Source of the DNA: Tilletiopsis washingtonensis | Lineage: Eukaryota > Basidiomycota > Exobasidiomycetes > Entylomatales | Reading direction: 5' to 3' | NCBI RefSeq assembly: GCF_003144115.1 | Contig: NW_020312002.1 | Location: 860,750 to 924,749 of the forward strand | DNA length: 64,000 bases | Shown: positions 34,514 to 46,561 of the stretch, piece by piece | How the letters are laid out: each line of letters opens with the position of its first letter | How positions within the stretch are numbered: position 1 is the first letter of the stretch | Notes under the pieces: model-generated | Databases searched by the model: none | What the model saw: only the letters and a program-made list of their open reading frames with translations | Told to the model about the DNA's origin: nothing | Position numbers and translations under genes: made by a program

Positions 34514-35653
34514 CTAGAAACCGGCGGCAGTGCGGGCGGAGTGAGTGTCTTCCTCGGCGTCGCCCATGGCATGCTTCGCTCGCTTGCGCGTAGAGTCGCT
34601 GCTGCCACCGTCGACGACGTTGACCAGCGGAGATGGTGCGAAGGGCTTGTGAGCCTCGCCTTGGAGCGAAGCCTCGAGCATCGATGAGGGCACATTGTGC
34701 GAGGGAAACGCCCCGTCGCGCTCACGTTTGCGAGGCGCAGGTGCGCTTGTTGGCACCGTCGGGCTGCTTGGCAGCTCGCCCGGCTCCTGCTTGATGTGAA
34801 CAGGAGAGCCGAGTTGCTTTGGCTGCGACGGCGGCGCAGGCAGCTCGGGCAGGTCGGACGGTGACTCGCGCAGCATGTGGCTGAGTAACGCGTCCGACGA
34901 TGCCTGCAGTAGCGGCGTCGAGGATGGCACAGCGTGTGCGGGCACCGAGAATGGCCCAGCGTGTGCGGGCATCGAGGATGGCGCAGCGTGTGCATGGGCC
35001 TCGGGTGGGACTTCGTAGGGAGGAGTGCAGATAGACTGCTGCTGCTGAGACAGCTGCCGCTGCGCGAGCTGATGCTGCGCGTAGTGCCGTTGTGCGTGCT
35101 GCTGCTGAGCGATCTGGATAACTTGCTGCTGCTGAGCATACTGCTGAGCGTACTGCTGAGCGTAGTGCTGCTGAGCATTGCGCTGCTGGGCCAGAGGCGG
35201 CTGCTGCTGCTGCTGGAAGGCAAGGTACAGCTGCTGCTGCTGCGCCACGCATGTCGCCTGCAGCTGCGCATACTGCTGCCGCTGGCCGTCGATCTGCTGC
35301 TGCTGCGCCAGGCAGAAGGCCTGCAGCTGCTGATGCTGCTGCTGCTGGCTGCCGAGGAGCGCAAGATGCTGCTGCTGGCTCTGCATCATGGCATGCTGAC
35401 GCTGCTGCTGCGCGGAGGCGTCGGAACGCAGACGGCCGATGATGCTGGCGGCGTTCTTCAGACTTGCTCGCAGCCCTGCGTTGTCCGCCCGGAGCACCTC
35501 GGCCGCGTTGCGCACAAGGCCGTGCTCCGTGCGCAGCGCACTGTTCTCGGTGCGCAGAGCGTTCTCCGTGCGCAGCGCCTCGTTCTGCGCCAGAAGCGCG
35601 CTGGCAACCTCGTGTAGGCCCTTGATGCTGGCGTCTGGATCCGAGTCAGTCAT
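34514..35653 (-). CDS. Glutamine-rich coiled-coil protein (copy 2)
   Basis: Intronless, 379 aa. The N-terminus carries a predicted coiled coil built on an ALRTEN repeat (residues about 25-45), then a leucine-rich helix. Residues about 80-210 are Gln-rich. Three 9-residue repeats of the PAHAxPSS type follow, and the C-terminus has two candidate nuclear signals (RKRER and RKRAK). The same order (coiled coil, poly-Q, disordered basic tail) as the downstream gene suggests tandem duplication with much divergence. Function unknown; nuclear location is an inference from the basic clusters. Confidence 0.65.
   Translation of the reverse strand: MTDSDPDASIKGLHEVASALLAQNEALRTENALRTENSALRTEHGLVRNAAEVLRADNAGLRASLKNAASIIGRLRSDASAQQQRQHAMMQSQQQHLALLGSQQQQHQQLQAFCLAQQQQIDGQRQQYAQLQATCVAQQQQLYLAFQQQQQPPLAQQRNAQQHYAQQYAQQYAQQQQVIQIAQQQHAQRHYAQHQLAQRQLSQQQQSICTPPYEVPPEAHAHAAPSSMPAHAGPFSVPAHAVPSSTPLLQASSDALLSHMLRESPSDLPELPAPPSQPKQLGSPVHIKQEPGELPSSPTVPTSAPAPRKRERDGAFPSHNVPSSMLEASLQGEAHKPFAPSPLVNVVDGGSSDSTRKRAKHAMGDAEEDTHSARTAAGF
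34920..35000. repeat. 27-bp coding minisatellite, three units
   Basis: Units 34920-34946, 34947-34973 and 34974-35000 differ at a few bases and encode on the minus strand the PAHAxPSS-type 9-residue repeats of the second Q-rich protein. Confidence 0.8.
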
Positions 35654-36593
35654 CGCGCAGACTTGCCGGCGAGAGCGCCGCCGAGATGAGGAGCGCGAGC
35701 GGCCAGGTCGAGGGCCGCAGAGTCCCGAGTGCCGAGAGAAGAGACGAGGTGGTGGAGACGAGGCAGGAAGCGAGCACGCGCCGCGGGCGGCACCTAATGG
35801 GCATCTATAAGTGTTCTCAGCGCGGCCTGGACCTTCCGTCGTCGCTCAGGGGCATGGGCGGCACGCCAGCAGCACCAGGCCTCCAGAGCGGCAGCCCTGT
35901 CCATCCACTTGGCTGCTGCAGCAGCAGCAGCCAGCTGCTCAACAGGCTGGCCCTGCTCTTGCGAGACATGTGCTTACTTTCTCTTTTGCGGCGCTTGACT
36001 TGTGCTCCGTCGCGCGCGAGAAGAGTCGCGGTCCTTGCCGGCCAGGGGCAGGCACACAGAGGCGGTGCCGCGCGTGCTGGTGCGGGTGGCCGGCCTGTGG
36101 GCGCCGCGCGCGTCGGCCCCTCTGGCGCGCTGCTGACGCTCGCGCTGCGCTCGCCACTGCGCGCACCGCCGCCGCCGAGGGGCTGCGCTCGCCTCAGCTG
36201 CGGCAGGACGCTGCGAAAAAGTTGCGAGACGCTCCCTGCTGCCCTTGGGCTGGGAACTGCGGCCATGCGGCTGCACTAGACTGCCTCTGCTGCCACGCCC
36301 ATGGCATTCGGGGTGCTGCGGCGGGCGCGCTGCAGGAGCGCATCGGGCGCCGCGCGGCGGCCCGAGCGGGCGCGGCACGCCGCCTGTGCCGTGCGCTGGT
36401 GCCGCTGCGCCTGCGTCTGCTGCTCATCGTGCGCGTGTCGCAATGTCATCCTCCCGCGCGCCCTCTCGCACACCCCTGAGAGTGAGAGTGCGCCGGCGCA
36501 GCAGGAATAAAAGGACAGCTGCTTTGCGCTCGCTGCCCACTTCCCACCACCACACCGCCATCCACCATCTCCCGTCCACCGTCCTCGCACACC
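35654..36593. other. Divergent intergenic region, Q-rich gene/Clp1-like
   Basis: 940 bp holding both promoters. The Clp1 side has a TATA-like box. The middle carries only overlapping frames without domain or splice support. Confidence 0.5.
36507..36513 (+). promoter_or_regulatory. TATA-like box upstream of the Clp1-like gene
   Basis: ATAAAAG about 80 bp before the start codon, followed by a pyrimidine-rich leader (CCACTTCCCACCACCACA) that would suit a transcription start. Such an AT patch stands out in this GC-rich DNA. Confidence 0.5.
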
Positions 36594-37783
36594 ATGGCCG
36601 CCATCCCCTGCCAGCCGAGCGCCGTGCTCAACAGCAATCTCATCTCGACGCCGCCGTCGCGGCCCGCCTCTCGCAAGGGCTCGCCGAAGCGCGTGCACTC
36701 GCACGCCGCCACGGGCTCGCCGCGCGCTCTCTCGCCGCCCGTGCAGCGTCCTCGTCGTGCTGCTCAGCAGGCACTCGGCACGCCGTCCAGCTCCTCGTCT
36801 CGCCCCGTGGCGCGCGCCCGCCTGCCGCTGCGCCTGCCGACATATCCGATCGCCGTGCTCTCATCTCCGTACGCCGACTTCACCGCACACCTCCGCGCAC
36901 ATGGGCTTGCACACGAGGCGGCTGAGCTCGGCGGCTGCACGCCCGACTATGTCATGGCGCAGCTGCCCGCTTCTCTCCATGCCGAGACGCTCAGCTTCGA
37001 GACGACGCTGCGCCAGCTGGCGGCCCTCGGCGGCGACGTGCCGCCGCACGTCGACTTTCCGCTCGAGAGCAGCGGCAGCATCTCGCACCTCTTCGTCGTG
37101 CGCGCCAGCCTCGGCCCGGCGCCCAGCGCCGTCGACCAGAGCATGCCGCCGCCGGCCATGTCGGCGCGCGGCACCTCGACGCGCCCGCACGTCTCGCCGG
37201 CGCCTGCCGCTACGTCGCGCGGCCTGCTGCTGCCCGTGCACGGCCTCGTGTATGCGCTCGACTGCGCCACGCTGCCGCCGCTGCCGCCGGCGCACGACGA
37301 CCGCGGCCGCCTGCCCGTCGTGACGCTGCATGTCCCCGCGCCCGCGACGTTCGGCACCGTGCACCGCTACGTCTACACGCGCGACGCCGCCGCGCTCCTC
37401 GCCGAGCTGCTGCCGCTGCGCTTCCTCTCGCGCAACCTCGCCGCCGGCGCCGGTGCTGCCGGTGGCGCCGAGCCGGCCGGTGCTGCGCTCACGGCGCCGC
37501 GTGCTCGCGAGCTGCTCGCCAGCCTGCCGACGGCCACGCTGCTCGCCCACGCGCGCACCGTGCACGCGGCATGGGGCAATGCCGGCGCCATCGGCCTGCT
37601 CGACGCGCGCTACTGGGCCACGCTCTCGGTGAGTGGCGCGACGTGTGCCGTGTGCGAGTCCACGACTGACGCCGTGTCCGTCTGCAGCGTGCCTGGGACC
37701 TTATCGTCGGCGCCATTGCCCTTCGCCGTGCGCGCCGCGTCGACGCCGAGCTGGCGCAGCGCATGGACGCGCACGAGCTGTGA
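36594..37783 (+). CDS. clp1: Clp1-like sexual development protein
   Basis: About 396 aa from two exons (36594-37628, 37688-37783), phase-checked. Recognised from features of the basidiomycete Clp1 family: AHLRAHGLAHEAAELGGCTPDYVMAQLP, TLRQLAALGGDVPPHVDFPL, HLFVVRAS, VHGLVYALDCA, LPVVTLHVPAPATFGTVHRYVYTRDAAALLAELLP, and HAAWGNAGAIGLLDARYW followed by AWDLIVGAIALRRA. The first 70 residues are a disordered basic tail. In Coprinopsis and Ustilago, Clp1 controls clamp-cell formation and the proliferation of the dikaryon after mating and is induced by the mating-type homeodomain complex. Whether this copy is the orthologue or one of several Clp1-like paralogues cannot be told. Confidence 0.72.
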
Positions 37784-38077
37784 TGACGTCTCTTGCTCCC
37801 TGTGCGATGTCTCTTGCTCCCTGATCCCGTCTAATATCTCGCCTCGTGGTCGCCCGTCACTCCGCTCTGTCACCCAGCCCTGCCGAGCCGAGTCACCCAT
37901 CCGCCGAGTCACCGCGTCGCCGCGTTACCCTACCGCCACCTGTACTCTGTCACGATCTCTGCTTCTCTTGAGCAACGACGACTCGTCTATCCATCTGATT
38001 GCGACGCAGCGCACCGTCCCACCGGCACATGCCGCGGCCGCCTGCCCGCATGTGCCGCTGCCTGTCCAGCCCGCAGC

Positions 38078-39351
<1,274 letters not shown>

Positions 39352-39701
39352 GGCGGGCGGAGCGGGAGTGGTGGTGGAGAGGCGGTGGAGATGCTGCTGC
39401 TCGCCGTCGGCGCTGCCGTCACGCCTGGCTGGCGCTGCGATCGCGGCACGCCCGCCACGCTTGCGTTGCTGTTGCCCGCACGCCGGCCTGGCCCAACCAC
39501 CGCCGGCGCATCACCACCGCGCGCACTTCGCCGCCGTCGCACGCGCGAGCGTGGGAACACACGGCCGTCGCGGCGCACGACCTCGACGCGCCGCCGCCTC
39601 GGCATCTTCCTATGCTTCCTGCTCCCTCCACCCCTCCTCAGCCAGGCTGCTGTCATCTGCACATTCATAGCCACCTCGTCACACTCCGCTGCATATCCAT
39701 C
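39352..39701. other. Divergent promoter, NDUFS8/U2B''
   Basis: 350 bp between start codons. It ends with a short AT-richer stretch (ACATTCATAGCCACC) before the RNA-binding protein gene. No gene. Confidence 0.5.
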
Positions 39702-41050
39702 ATGGCCGCCGCCGCCTCGTCGACGCCGCCGAGCCCGAGCCTCTACGTCAAGAACCTCGACACGCGCACCAAGAAGCCCGAGCTTGCGCGCCAGCTCTAC
39801 GTGCTGTTCGGCGCGTACGGCAAGGTGCTCGACGTCGTCGCCACGCGCGCCGCCGGCATGCGCGGCCAGGCCTTTGTCGTCTTCCGCGAGCAGCAGGCGG
39901 CGACGGCGGCGCGCCGCGCCCTCGACGGCTTCGAGTTCTACGGCAAGGCGCTCGTGAGTGGCGGCGCACTGCAGCGGATGCAGCGCAGAGGAAGAGTCAG
40001 GGCATGCAGCGCAGCGAGGCATAGCCACGGTGGACGCAGGACGGCTGGAATGCGCCAGTGACTGTAGGGCGCTGGCGGCCGCTCGCTGGCGAGCGGCGAC
40101 GTCGGTGCTTCTGGTGCAGCGAGAGGCTGCGTTGGTGCGTGCAGCGTAGGACGGTGCTGGATGCGGTGCAGCGAGAGCCTGTGCCAATACATGTCGTTCG
40201 ACGCAGGGCTGAGGCATGCTGGCTGGTCATATCCGGCGCTCGCCTCGCTGCGTGGCTCCGTATGTAAGATCAACCCTCTGCCGTCGCTGACGCGTTCCGG
40301 CTCAGTCCATCGACTACGCTCGCACGCGCTCCAACGCCACTGTCATCGACCAGCACGGGCCCGCAGCGCTGTACGACCCGCTGCTGCAGGCGCGCCTCGC
40401 CGGCACGTCGGCGGCGGGCGCGAGCAAGGTGACCATGTCGAGCGCACAGGGCGCGGCGCGCGAGCGCAAGCGCGGCCGCGACGAGGAGGGCGCCGCGCCC
40501 GAGGAGGAGGGCAACGAGAGCAAGGTGGCGCGCACCGAGGCAGAGGCGGCGGACGACGACGACGATGATGCAGGTGAGTGCGGATGGGCTGCTGTGCGGC
40601 GCCTCGTGGCCTCCCTGCCTTGCCTCTGATGCGCCTTTGCCCGCAGAGATGGATATGTCCGACTCGGACTCGGACGCAGAGCCACCAGCAGCCAACGGCA
40701 AGGCGAATGGCTCGGCGCTGGGGCCGCCATCGGCTGCTGCAGGCAGCGTGCCGAACGAGCTGCTCTTCCTTGCAGGCCTCTCGGACGAGGTGTCGGAGGA
40801 CGCGTTGGGCGCGCTCTTTGGCCAGTGAGTAAGCTGGAGGTGCGTCAGTGCGGACGGCCGGCTGACCCTCGACTGCAGATATTCAGGCTACCGCTCGGTG
40901 CAGCTCGTGCCTGGCTCGGCAGCACGGCAAGCACACGCTTTTGTCGAGTTTGCCGACGCGCGAGCGGCCGGTGCGGCGCGCGAGGGCCTCGCCGGCTTTC
41001 AGCTCAGCCCGTCGCTGAAGCTGAGCGTCGAGTGGGCAAAGCGGGGCTGA
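39702..41050 (+). CDS. SNRPB2: U2 snRNP B''/U1A-type protein with two RRMs
   Basis: 289 aa from four exons (39702-39953, 40306-40573, 40647-40824, 40879-41050), phase-checked. RRM1 starts LYVKNLDTRTKKPELARQLY with RNP-type GQAFVVFRE. RRM2 starts NELLFLAGLSDEVSEDAL with HAFVEFAD and ends LKLSVEWAKRG. The linker is acidic and contains a KRGRDEE stretch. The two-RRM layout with IDYARTRSNATV after RRM1 is typical of the U1A/U2B'' family, which binds U1 or U2 snRNA loops in the spliceosome. Fungi often have one such protein, most like U2B'' (Msl1), so that name is preferred. The first intron is 352 bp, far longer than the other two. Confidence 0.88.
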
Positions 41051-41552
41051 GCGGTGCGGCGGATGTCATGCATTATTCAGAACAGCGGTGGGTGACTCGT
41101 GTGATGGAATGAGGGAGCGCGTGACGGCGGGGCTGTTCCGATGATGTAAGGTGACAAGAGATTTGCAGCGTGCGGTATAGATGATGGCGGCGGGATAATC
41201 GGGACGACGGAACAGGACTGTGCCAGGTGCAAGAGCGTCAGCAGGGATCGCGGCCATGTCTGATCCACAACAGCAGCATCAACCGCGAGGCGTCTCAGGA
41301 CCGCGCCGGCGGCGGGTGCGCCGCGTCTTCATCCGGCCGGCGCAGGCGCAAGCGCCCACACCGGCCGCGACGAGGAGGCAGCGGCGCATGGACCGCACAG
41401 GCCCGGCGCGGGCTTGCCACGTTTGATCGTCACCGCCACAACGCGCAAACGCGTGCGACTCGTCGTATAAGGATGAGTTGGTTGCATCACCGATGCCTCC
41501 CGGGATGCTGCTGCTCGTGCACGTGCAGACAAGTACTCACATCAGAAGGGCT
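41051..41552. other. Convergent 3' region, U2B''/APN2
   Basis: 502 bp between the two stop codons. Several short frames overlap, none with support. No terminator motif is distinct. Confidence 0.5.
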
Positions 41553-43878
41553 TCACATGCGGAAGCGCTTGTGCGGGCTGCCACGGCGCTCCGCCTCAGC
41601 CGTCGAGCGCTTCTCGCCGCTGCCGAGGCGCGGCGCAGAGCCCGCGACCTCGCGCAGGCTCTGCTGTCCCGCTGCGGCGCTGTTCTCGCGGCCGCATGAG
41701 CTTGCGCGCACGTCAGAGGCCCACTTGAAGTAGTCGCAGCGGTCTACATGCGGCCATGTCAGCACATCCCGTCACTTCGATGAAGCCAGCGTGCTCACAC
41801 TCGGGATTGATGTCGATGCGCTCGCGGCCCTCGCGCTCGTACCCTGGACCCACAGGCCGCGAGCAGAGGTAGAACTTGCGGCCGTGGTTGGGTCCTGCAC
41901 ACGAGTCAGCCTTGAGTGGCATCGCCCACCTGGCGCCGACAGCCGCTCTCACCTGACTTGTTGACGGTCCATGCCCGCGTCTCCTCGCGATGAACGACGC
42001 AGCGTGGCGCAGGCGGCGGCTTGAAGATGCTGCCCCACGCAAGCGAGGCCTCGACACGCGCTGCCGCTGTGCTCGGGCCGTCATCGTCTTCCAAACCACC
42101 GTCGGATGTCGAGGCAGCCAGCTCGGCAGCGGTCGGCGCGGAGCTGTTGGCGACTCCGAAAGCCTCACCATCTGGTGCCATCGCTGCCTGCTGCGCCGCG
42201 CTAGAAGCATCTACAGTCGATGACGAAGCGTCTGCCAAAGGAGCCGCCGCAGACTCGGCAGCCTTGGCCGAAGAGCCGGCGCCAGAGCCGAAGAAGGCCA
42301 TCAGCTTGCGCTGCCCCGCCTGTGCAGTCTTGCCCTTGCTGGTCGCCTTGCTGCCCTTGGCGGTCGCCTTGCCGCGCGGCGCAGACGGTGACGGGCTTGC
42401 GCTGGGGCGCGGCGCAGCTGGGCGCGTGTTCTGCGGCGACACCGTAGCTCGTGGCGCCTGTTGTGCGATAGCCGCCACCGGACTGGCTGTGACAGGCGCA
42501 GAGCTGGCAGCGAGCTCGCCGACCGCCGGTACCGCGTGTGCGGCGGAGCCTTCACTGTCGCGCAGTGCAGCGAAAGCATCTGCCAGCGTCGGTGAACGCG
42601 GCGCAGCTGGCGCCTCCAATGCACTGGCAGCGACCGGCGCATTCTCGGGCTCTGAAGCGGACGCTGGCGTACTCTCCGGACCTGCGGCGCTTGCAACCGC
42701 TGCCGCCACCCGCGGCGCGCCAAAGAAGCTGCGTATGTTGCGCTGGTTGAACTCGGGCCAGTTGCTCGTCGCCGTCGCCGGCAGCTTGTGCGTGCCGTGG
42801 GCACCGAGCAGGTCGCGCAGCACGAGACGTTCGCCGTCGACGACGAGCTCGTCGTGCAGATCGAGCCACACGGGGCAATGGTCGCTGCCAAAGACGTCGG
42901 GCGCAATGTCGGCGCCCTTGACCCAGCGGCGCAGGCCCGGCGACACGAGCGTGTAGTCGAGGCGCGTGCCGTAGTTCGACGGGCGCGCATCGATGAGCGT
43001 GTTCCACACCGTGTACATGCCGGCGCGGCGCGGGAAGAGCTCGCGCGTGACGTCGTGCAGGCGGCCCGTCGGCGCGGGCAGCAGCCACGAGTCGAGCCAG
43101 GCGCGGGCGGGATGTGCTGCGAGATAGGCGTCGCGCGGTGTCTTGCCGGCGTGGTCGCAGTGGTCGATGGGCTCGCGTGCGATGTTCAGGTCACCGACGA
43201 CTGGCGGGCGGAGTGTTGTCAGCATCGGTGCGACAGCGGGCGGCGCATTCGTGAGGGCTCTGCCAATGAGCACTGGCAGCAGCAGCAGCACTTCGTATCG
43301 CAGCCAGCCTCGCACACGCCACCGCCACTTCTGTACGCACCGATGACCTCGCGCCCCGCCGCCAGCAGCGCCTCGACGCGTGCCGCCAGCGCTGCGTTGT
43401 ACGTCAGCTTGTACTCGCGGCGCGTCTCGTCCGTCTCGTTGGGGCAGTAGAGGTTGAAGAGCACGAAGAGGCCGCAGTCGACGACGGTGGCACGGCCCTC
43501 GGCGTCGAGCTGTGCCCACAGCGCGTCGTCGCACGCCAGCGGCTGGGCCAGCGGCGGCAGTGCGAGGCCGTCGGGCGTGCGTGCGGCGCCGGTGATGCCC
43601 GGCTCGGCGGCGCACGGCCGGCACGCCGCGCTGCGCACGTACGTCGCCGTGCCCGAGTAGCCGCGCTGCGGGTGCAAGTCGGCGAACGTCGTCCAGCCGG
43701 CGGGCGCCATGAGGCCGCGCTCGCCGTCGAGGGCGCGCCGCGTCGCCTTGACCTCCTGCACGCACGCCATGTCGGCGCCCAGCAGCTCGAGGCACGCGGC
43801 CCAGTCGGGCAGCGCGTACCACGGGCGGTAGCCGCGCACGCTCTTGAGGCCGTTGACGTTCCACGACACGATGCGCAT
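41553..43878 (-). CDS. APN2: AP endonuclease 2 (ExoIII family) with GRF zinc finger
   Basis: About 690 aa from four exons (43878-43341, 43200-41953, 41894-41799, 41743-41553). Cleaves abasic sites and trims 3' blocks in base excision repair. ExoIII motifs: RIVSWNVNGLKS, QEVKATRR (catalytic Glu), FNLYCPNE, VVGDLNIA, DYTLVSP and FGSDHCPVWLDL (catalytic His). A disordered tail follows with two PCNA-binding boxes, QRNIRSFF (Gln about 332) and QRKLMAFF (Gln about 476). The C-terminus is a GRF zinc finger (PRCVVHREE, GRKFYLC, RCDYFKWA), as in APN2/APEX2. Start at MRIVSWN because upstream residues are not conserved in the family. The last intron (55 nt, GTGAGC with a CTGAC branch) was preferred over a shorter alternative on phase and length. 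Confidence 0.92.
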
Positions 43879-44037
43879 CGCGGGCAGCCAGAGGTGGCAG
43901 GTGGTGGTGGGAAGGCAAGCTTGCGGCGAGGAGCGTGATGTCAGGTGGAGCGGCGGCGCGCTGACGTAAGCGCGAGGCGTGCTTCCTCGAGGCGCACTGG
44001 CCATCCCCGCACTTCCTTCCCGACCCTCACCTCCGCC

Positions 44038-44781
44038 ATGAACAGCACACACGCATCAGGCAGCAGCACATCGGCGCCCAGCGTCTCGCTGCTCACGCTG
44101 CCTGCCGCGTCGCCGTACGCCGAGCCGCAGTTCCTGCTGCTCACCTGCACGCCGCACGCCGGCGCGCTCCTCGTCCACGTCTGCGCCGCGCCGCCCGCGG
44201 CCATCGTCGCCGGCGAGCGCGCCGCTGCGCCGCCACCGCCGCCCCAGCAGACGCACGCCGAGACGCCCGCCGAGCGCGACCAGCGCCTCGTCGACGAGGC
44301 GGCCGACGGCGACCTCGAGCGCGCCCTCGCCGCCGCACAGCTCGAGGCCGGGCGCGACGCGGCGCCGGCGCCCGGCAGTGCGCAGCCCGTCGGTGCGCTG
44401 GCGCGCGAGTGGGCCGTCGCCATGGCACGGCCGGGGCAGGTGTGTGGCAGCAGAGTGCGTGTCTGTGCGATGCTGACATCCTGCTCAGCGGCCGGGCACC
44501 GAGGCGCTCGGCACGGCCCTCTTCCGCACGCCGGCAGACGTGGCACTGCCGATTGCCAAGCGGCTCGGTGCGTGCGATGTGCACCTCCAGCGACGCTCCA
44601 CACTGACACCCTCCCAGCGCGCCGCCTGCAGCTGCCGCAGCTGCTGCTCTCGCTCGACCTGCCGCCGCTCGGCGAGCCCGGCGCGCCCGAGACGAGCGCC
44701 GCGATGCTCGGCCTCGAGCGCGGCCTGCTCGATGCGCTGCGGGCGCACGTGGCGGCGCAGGGCGGCGCATCAATAGCATGA
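44038..44781 (+). CDS. PSMG4: Proteasome assembly chaperone 4-like protein
   Basis: 214 aa from three exons (44038-44439, 44489-44567, 44618-44781), phase-checked. The core pattern (VSLLTLPA, FLLLTCTPHAGALLVHVCAAP, then GTALFRTPADVALPIAKRLARRLQLPQLLLSLDLP) resembles PAC4, which pairs with PAC3 to guide alpha-ring assembly of the 20S proteasome. PAC4 proteins are small and poorly conserved, so the call rests mainly on the C-terminal ALPIAKRLARRL...LLSLDLP block. An Ala/Gln-rich loop of about 70 residues separates the two halves. Only 159 bp separate its start from that of APN2, so the two share a compact divergent promoter. Confidence 0.6.
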   Translation: MNSTHASGSSTSAPSVSLLTLPAASPYAEPQFLLLTCTPHAGALLVHVCAAPPAAIVAGERAAAPPPPPQQTHAETPAERDQRLVDEAADGDLERALAAAQLEAGRDAAPAPGSAQPVGALAREWAVAMARPGQVCGSRVRVCAMLTSCSAAGHRGARHGPLPHAGRRGTADCQAARCVRCAPPATLHTDTLPARRLQLPQLLLSLDLPPLGEPGAPETSAAMLGLERGLLDALRAHVAAQGGASIA

Positions 44782-44882
44782 GTGCGGTACGCAGCATGCA
44801 GGAGCGGGCATAAGATGTGCAGGGTGTGGTAGTGTACAGGCGTGACGGGGCGTCGTGCAGGTGCGCGGATCGTGAGGAGCGT

Positions 44883-46561
44883 CTAGTTCTCGGGAATGCG
44901 GCTGCCGGAGAGGCGTCAATCAGGGCCGCACCAGCGCAGCACGCTCGCACAACCCACAAGATGGTGATCTCCTGCTGCTTGAAGTAGCGCCGGTTCTCCT
45001 CGTCGATGAGCACGAGGTTGAGGTAGTAGCGCGTCGAGAACTTCTTGTTGACGTCGCGGAACGTCGGCGTGAGCTCGAAGCCGCCGAGGAAGAGGCGGAT
45101 CGGGATCGTCTCGCCTGGAGAGGGGCGCATGAGCACGGGCGACATTCAGGTGCCTGCGGTCTGCTCACCTCGCACTGGCGCGCCGTCCATGATCTCAAAT
45201 TTGGTGATCGTCTCGCTCTCGTTGTACTGATTTGGCGCTGGAGAGAAAGAATGAGCGGAGTAGGCTTGCAGCCAGCCCGAGACACCCACCTGCGCCCGTC
45301 GTTTCTCGCCGGATGATGCTCAGCTCCATGTGCTTGATCTTGATGCGCACGAGGAGGAAGTAGATCTTGCCGACGATCACATCCTTGAGGTGGTATCTGC
45401 GCGCCGCCGTCAGGAGCAGCACGGCACCAACACCAGCGCACCACTCACTTGCTCTTGTTGTACTCAAACTCGATGTGCAGGCAGTCCTCGATGCCGACCT
45501 CCATCTTGATGGCGTTGTTCGAGTCCGGCGGCATGCGGTACGAGTGCACCCAGAGCTCCTTCTCGCGCACCACGTCGGCCATGCGCCGTGCGATGGTGAG
45601 GCGCAGAAAGTACCTGTGTTGCGTGTGAGAGCGTGTCTGGGGCTGCCAGGCCGCACGGCAGGCTCACCGCAGCCGCACGTTGATACCCGCGTAGCTCTCG
45701 TACTGCTTCTCGACGTTGTGGAAGTCAAAGTCGAGCGCGACGGACTGCCGGATCTCGCCCGGCGACGCCAGCTCCTGCACCAGCGACACGAACTCGTAGT
45801 GGTGGCCGCGGTCGTAGAAGAGCTCTGCGGCGGCGCATCAGCGGTCCTGCGTCGCTGCTGCCGGCATGTGCGTGCTCACCGATGGACCCGACAAATTCGA
45901 CCTTGATGCCCTCGTGCGCAAGCTTCTTGCCGTCCCGCACGCGGATATGCGCCTGCAGAGACCGCGTCAGCTCTGCAGCTGGCCTCGTCGCCAGCACGCC
46001 TTGCCAAGGCGCAAGCAGCAGCGCCAGAGCGAGCAGCCCCGAGCGGCCCGCGCGGCAGCATCTGCTAGCAAACAGCGCGCGACCGGACTACTGATGCAGC
46101 TTGCCGGCCAGGCAGAACCCCGACGCTGTGCAGCGCTGCGTGACAGCGATCACGCCGGTGCTGCCTGTCCGCTAGCACAGGCCGCGCGGCGCCGATTCCC
46201 TCCTCTCGCCGAGCTTGCCTCGCACCGCCAGGCCGGGATCGCAGTCCAGCGTGCATGGCGGCGACGGGCTTGGCGGCACTGCGCTCGCTCCAAGCGCGAC
46301 CTCCAGCGCAGCACGTGCCTCTCCTGCCCGCCCTGCCCCTCTCCGCGCGGCCCCACGCACCGTGCCCTGCACGCTCTCGCCGTCGAAGTAGACGGGGCAC
46401 TTCTCGCGGCGCTCGGCGGCCGCGGCGCCCTTGGCGGCGGCGGCGGCGCTGCTGCTGCCGGCGGCGGCGTCGGGCTTGACGTCGACCATCTTGCGCGCCT
46501 CGGCGCCGGCGAGACGCAGCTCGACATCGAGCGGCGACGAGAAGGAGAGCCACGAGGCCAT
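44883..46561 (-). CDS. VPS26: Retromer subunit VPS26
   Basis: Arrestin-fold subunit of the retromer coat that recycles cargo from endosomes to the Golgi. Family blocks are read across seven introns: [140 protein letters not shown] and FRDVNKKFSTRYYLNLVLIDEENRRYFKQQEI. An Ala-rich insert lies near residues 30-50. The protein ends IFRIPEN after a final intron, without the long C-terminal tail of animal VPS26. The first intron is 408 bp (46360-45953). Convergent with the PAC4-like gene 101 bp away. Confidence 0.95.

Noticed and set aside
41743-41798. A 22-nt or 32-nt last intron in APN2
   Set aside because: The 32-nt version breaks the frame and 22 nt is too short to splice; a 55-nt intron with GTGAGC, CTGAC and TAG keeps the frame and the zinc-finger Cys.
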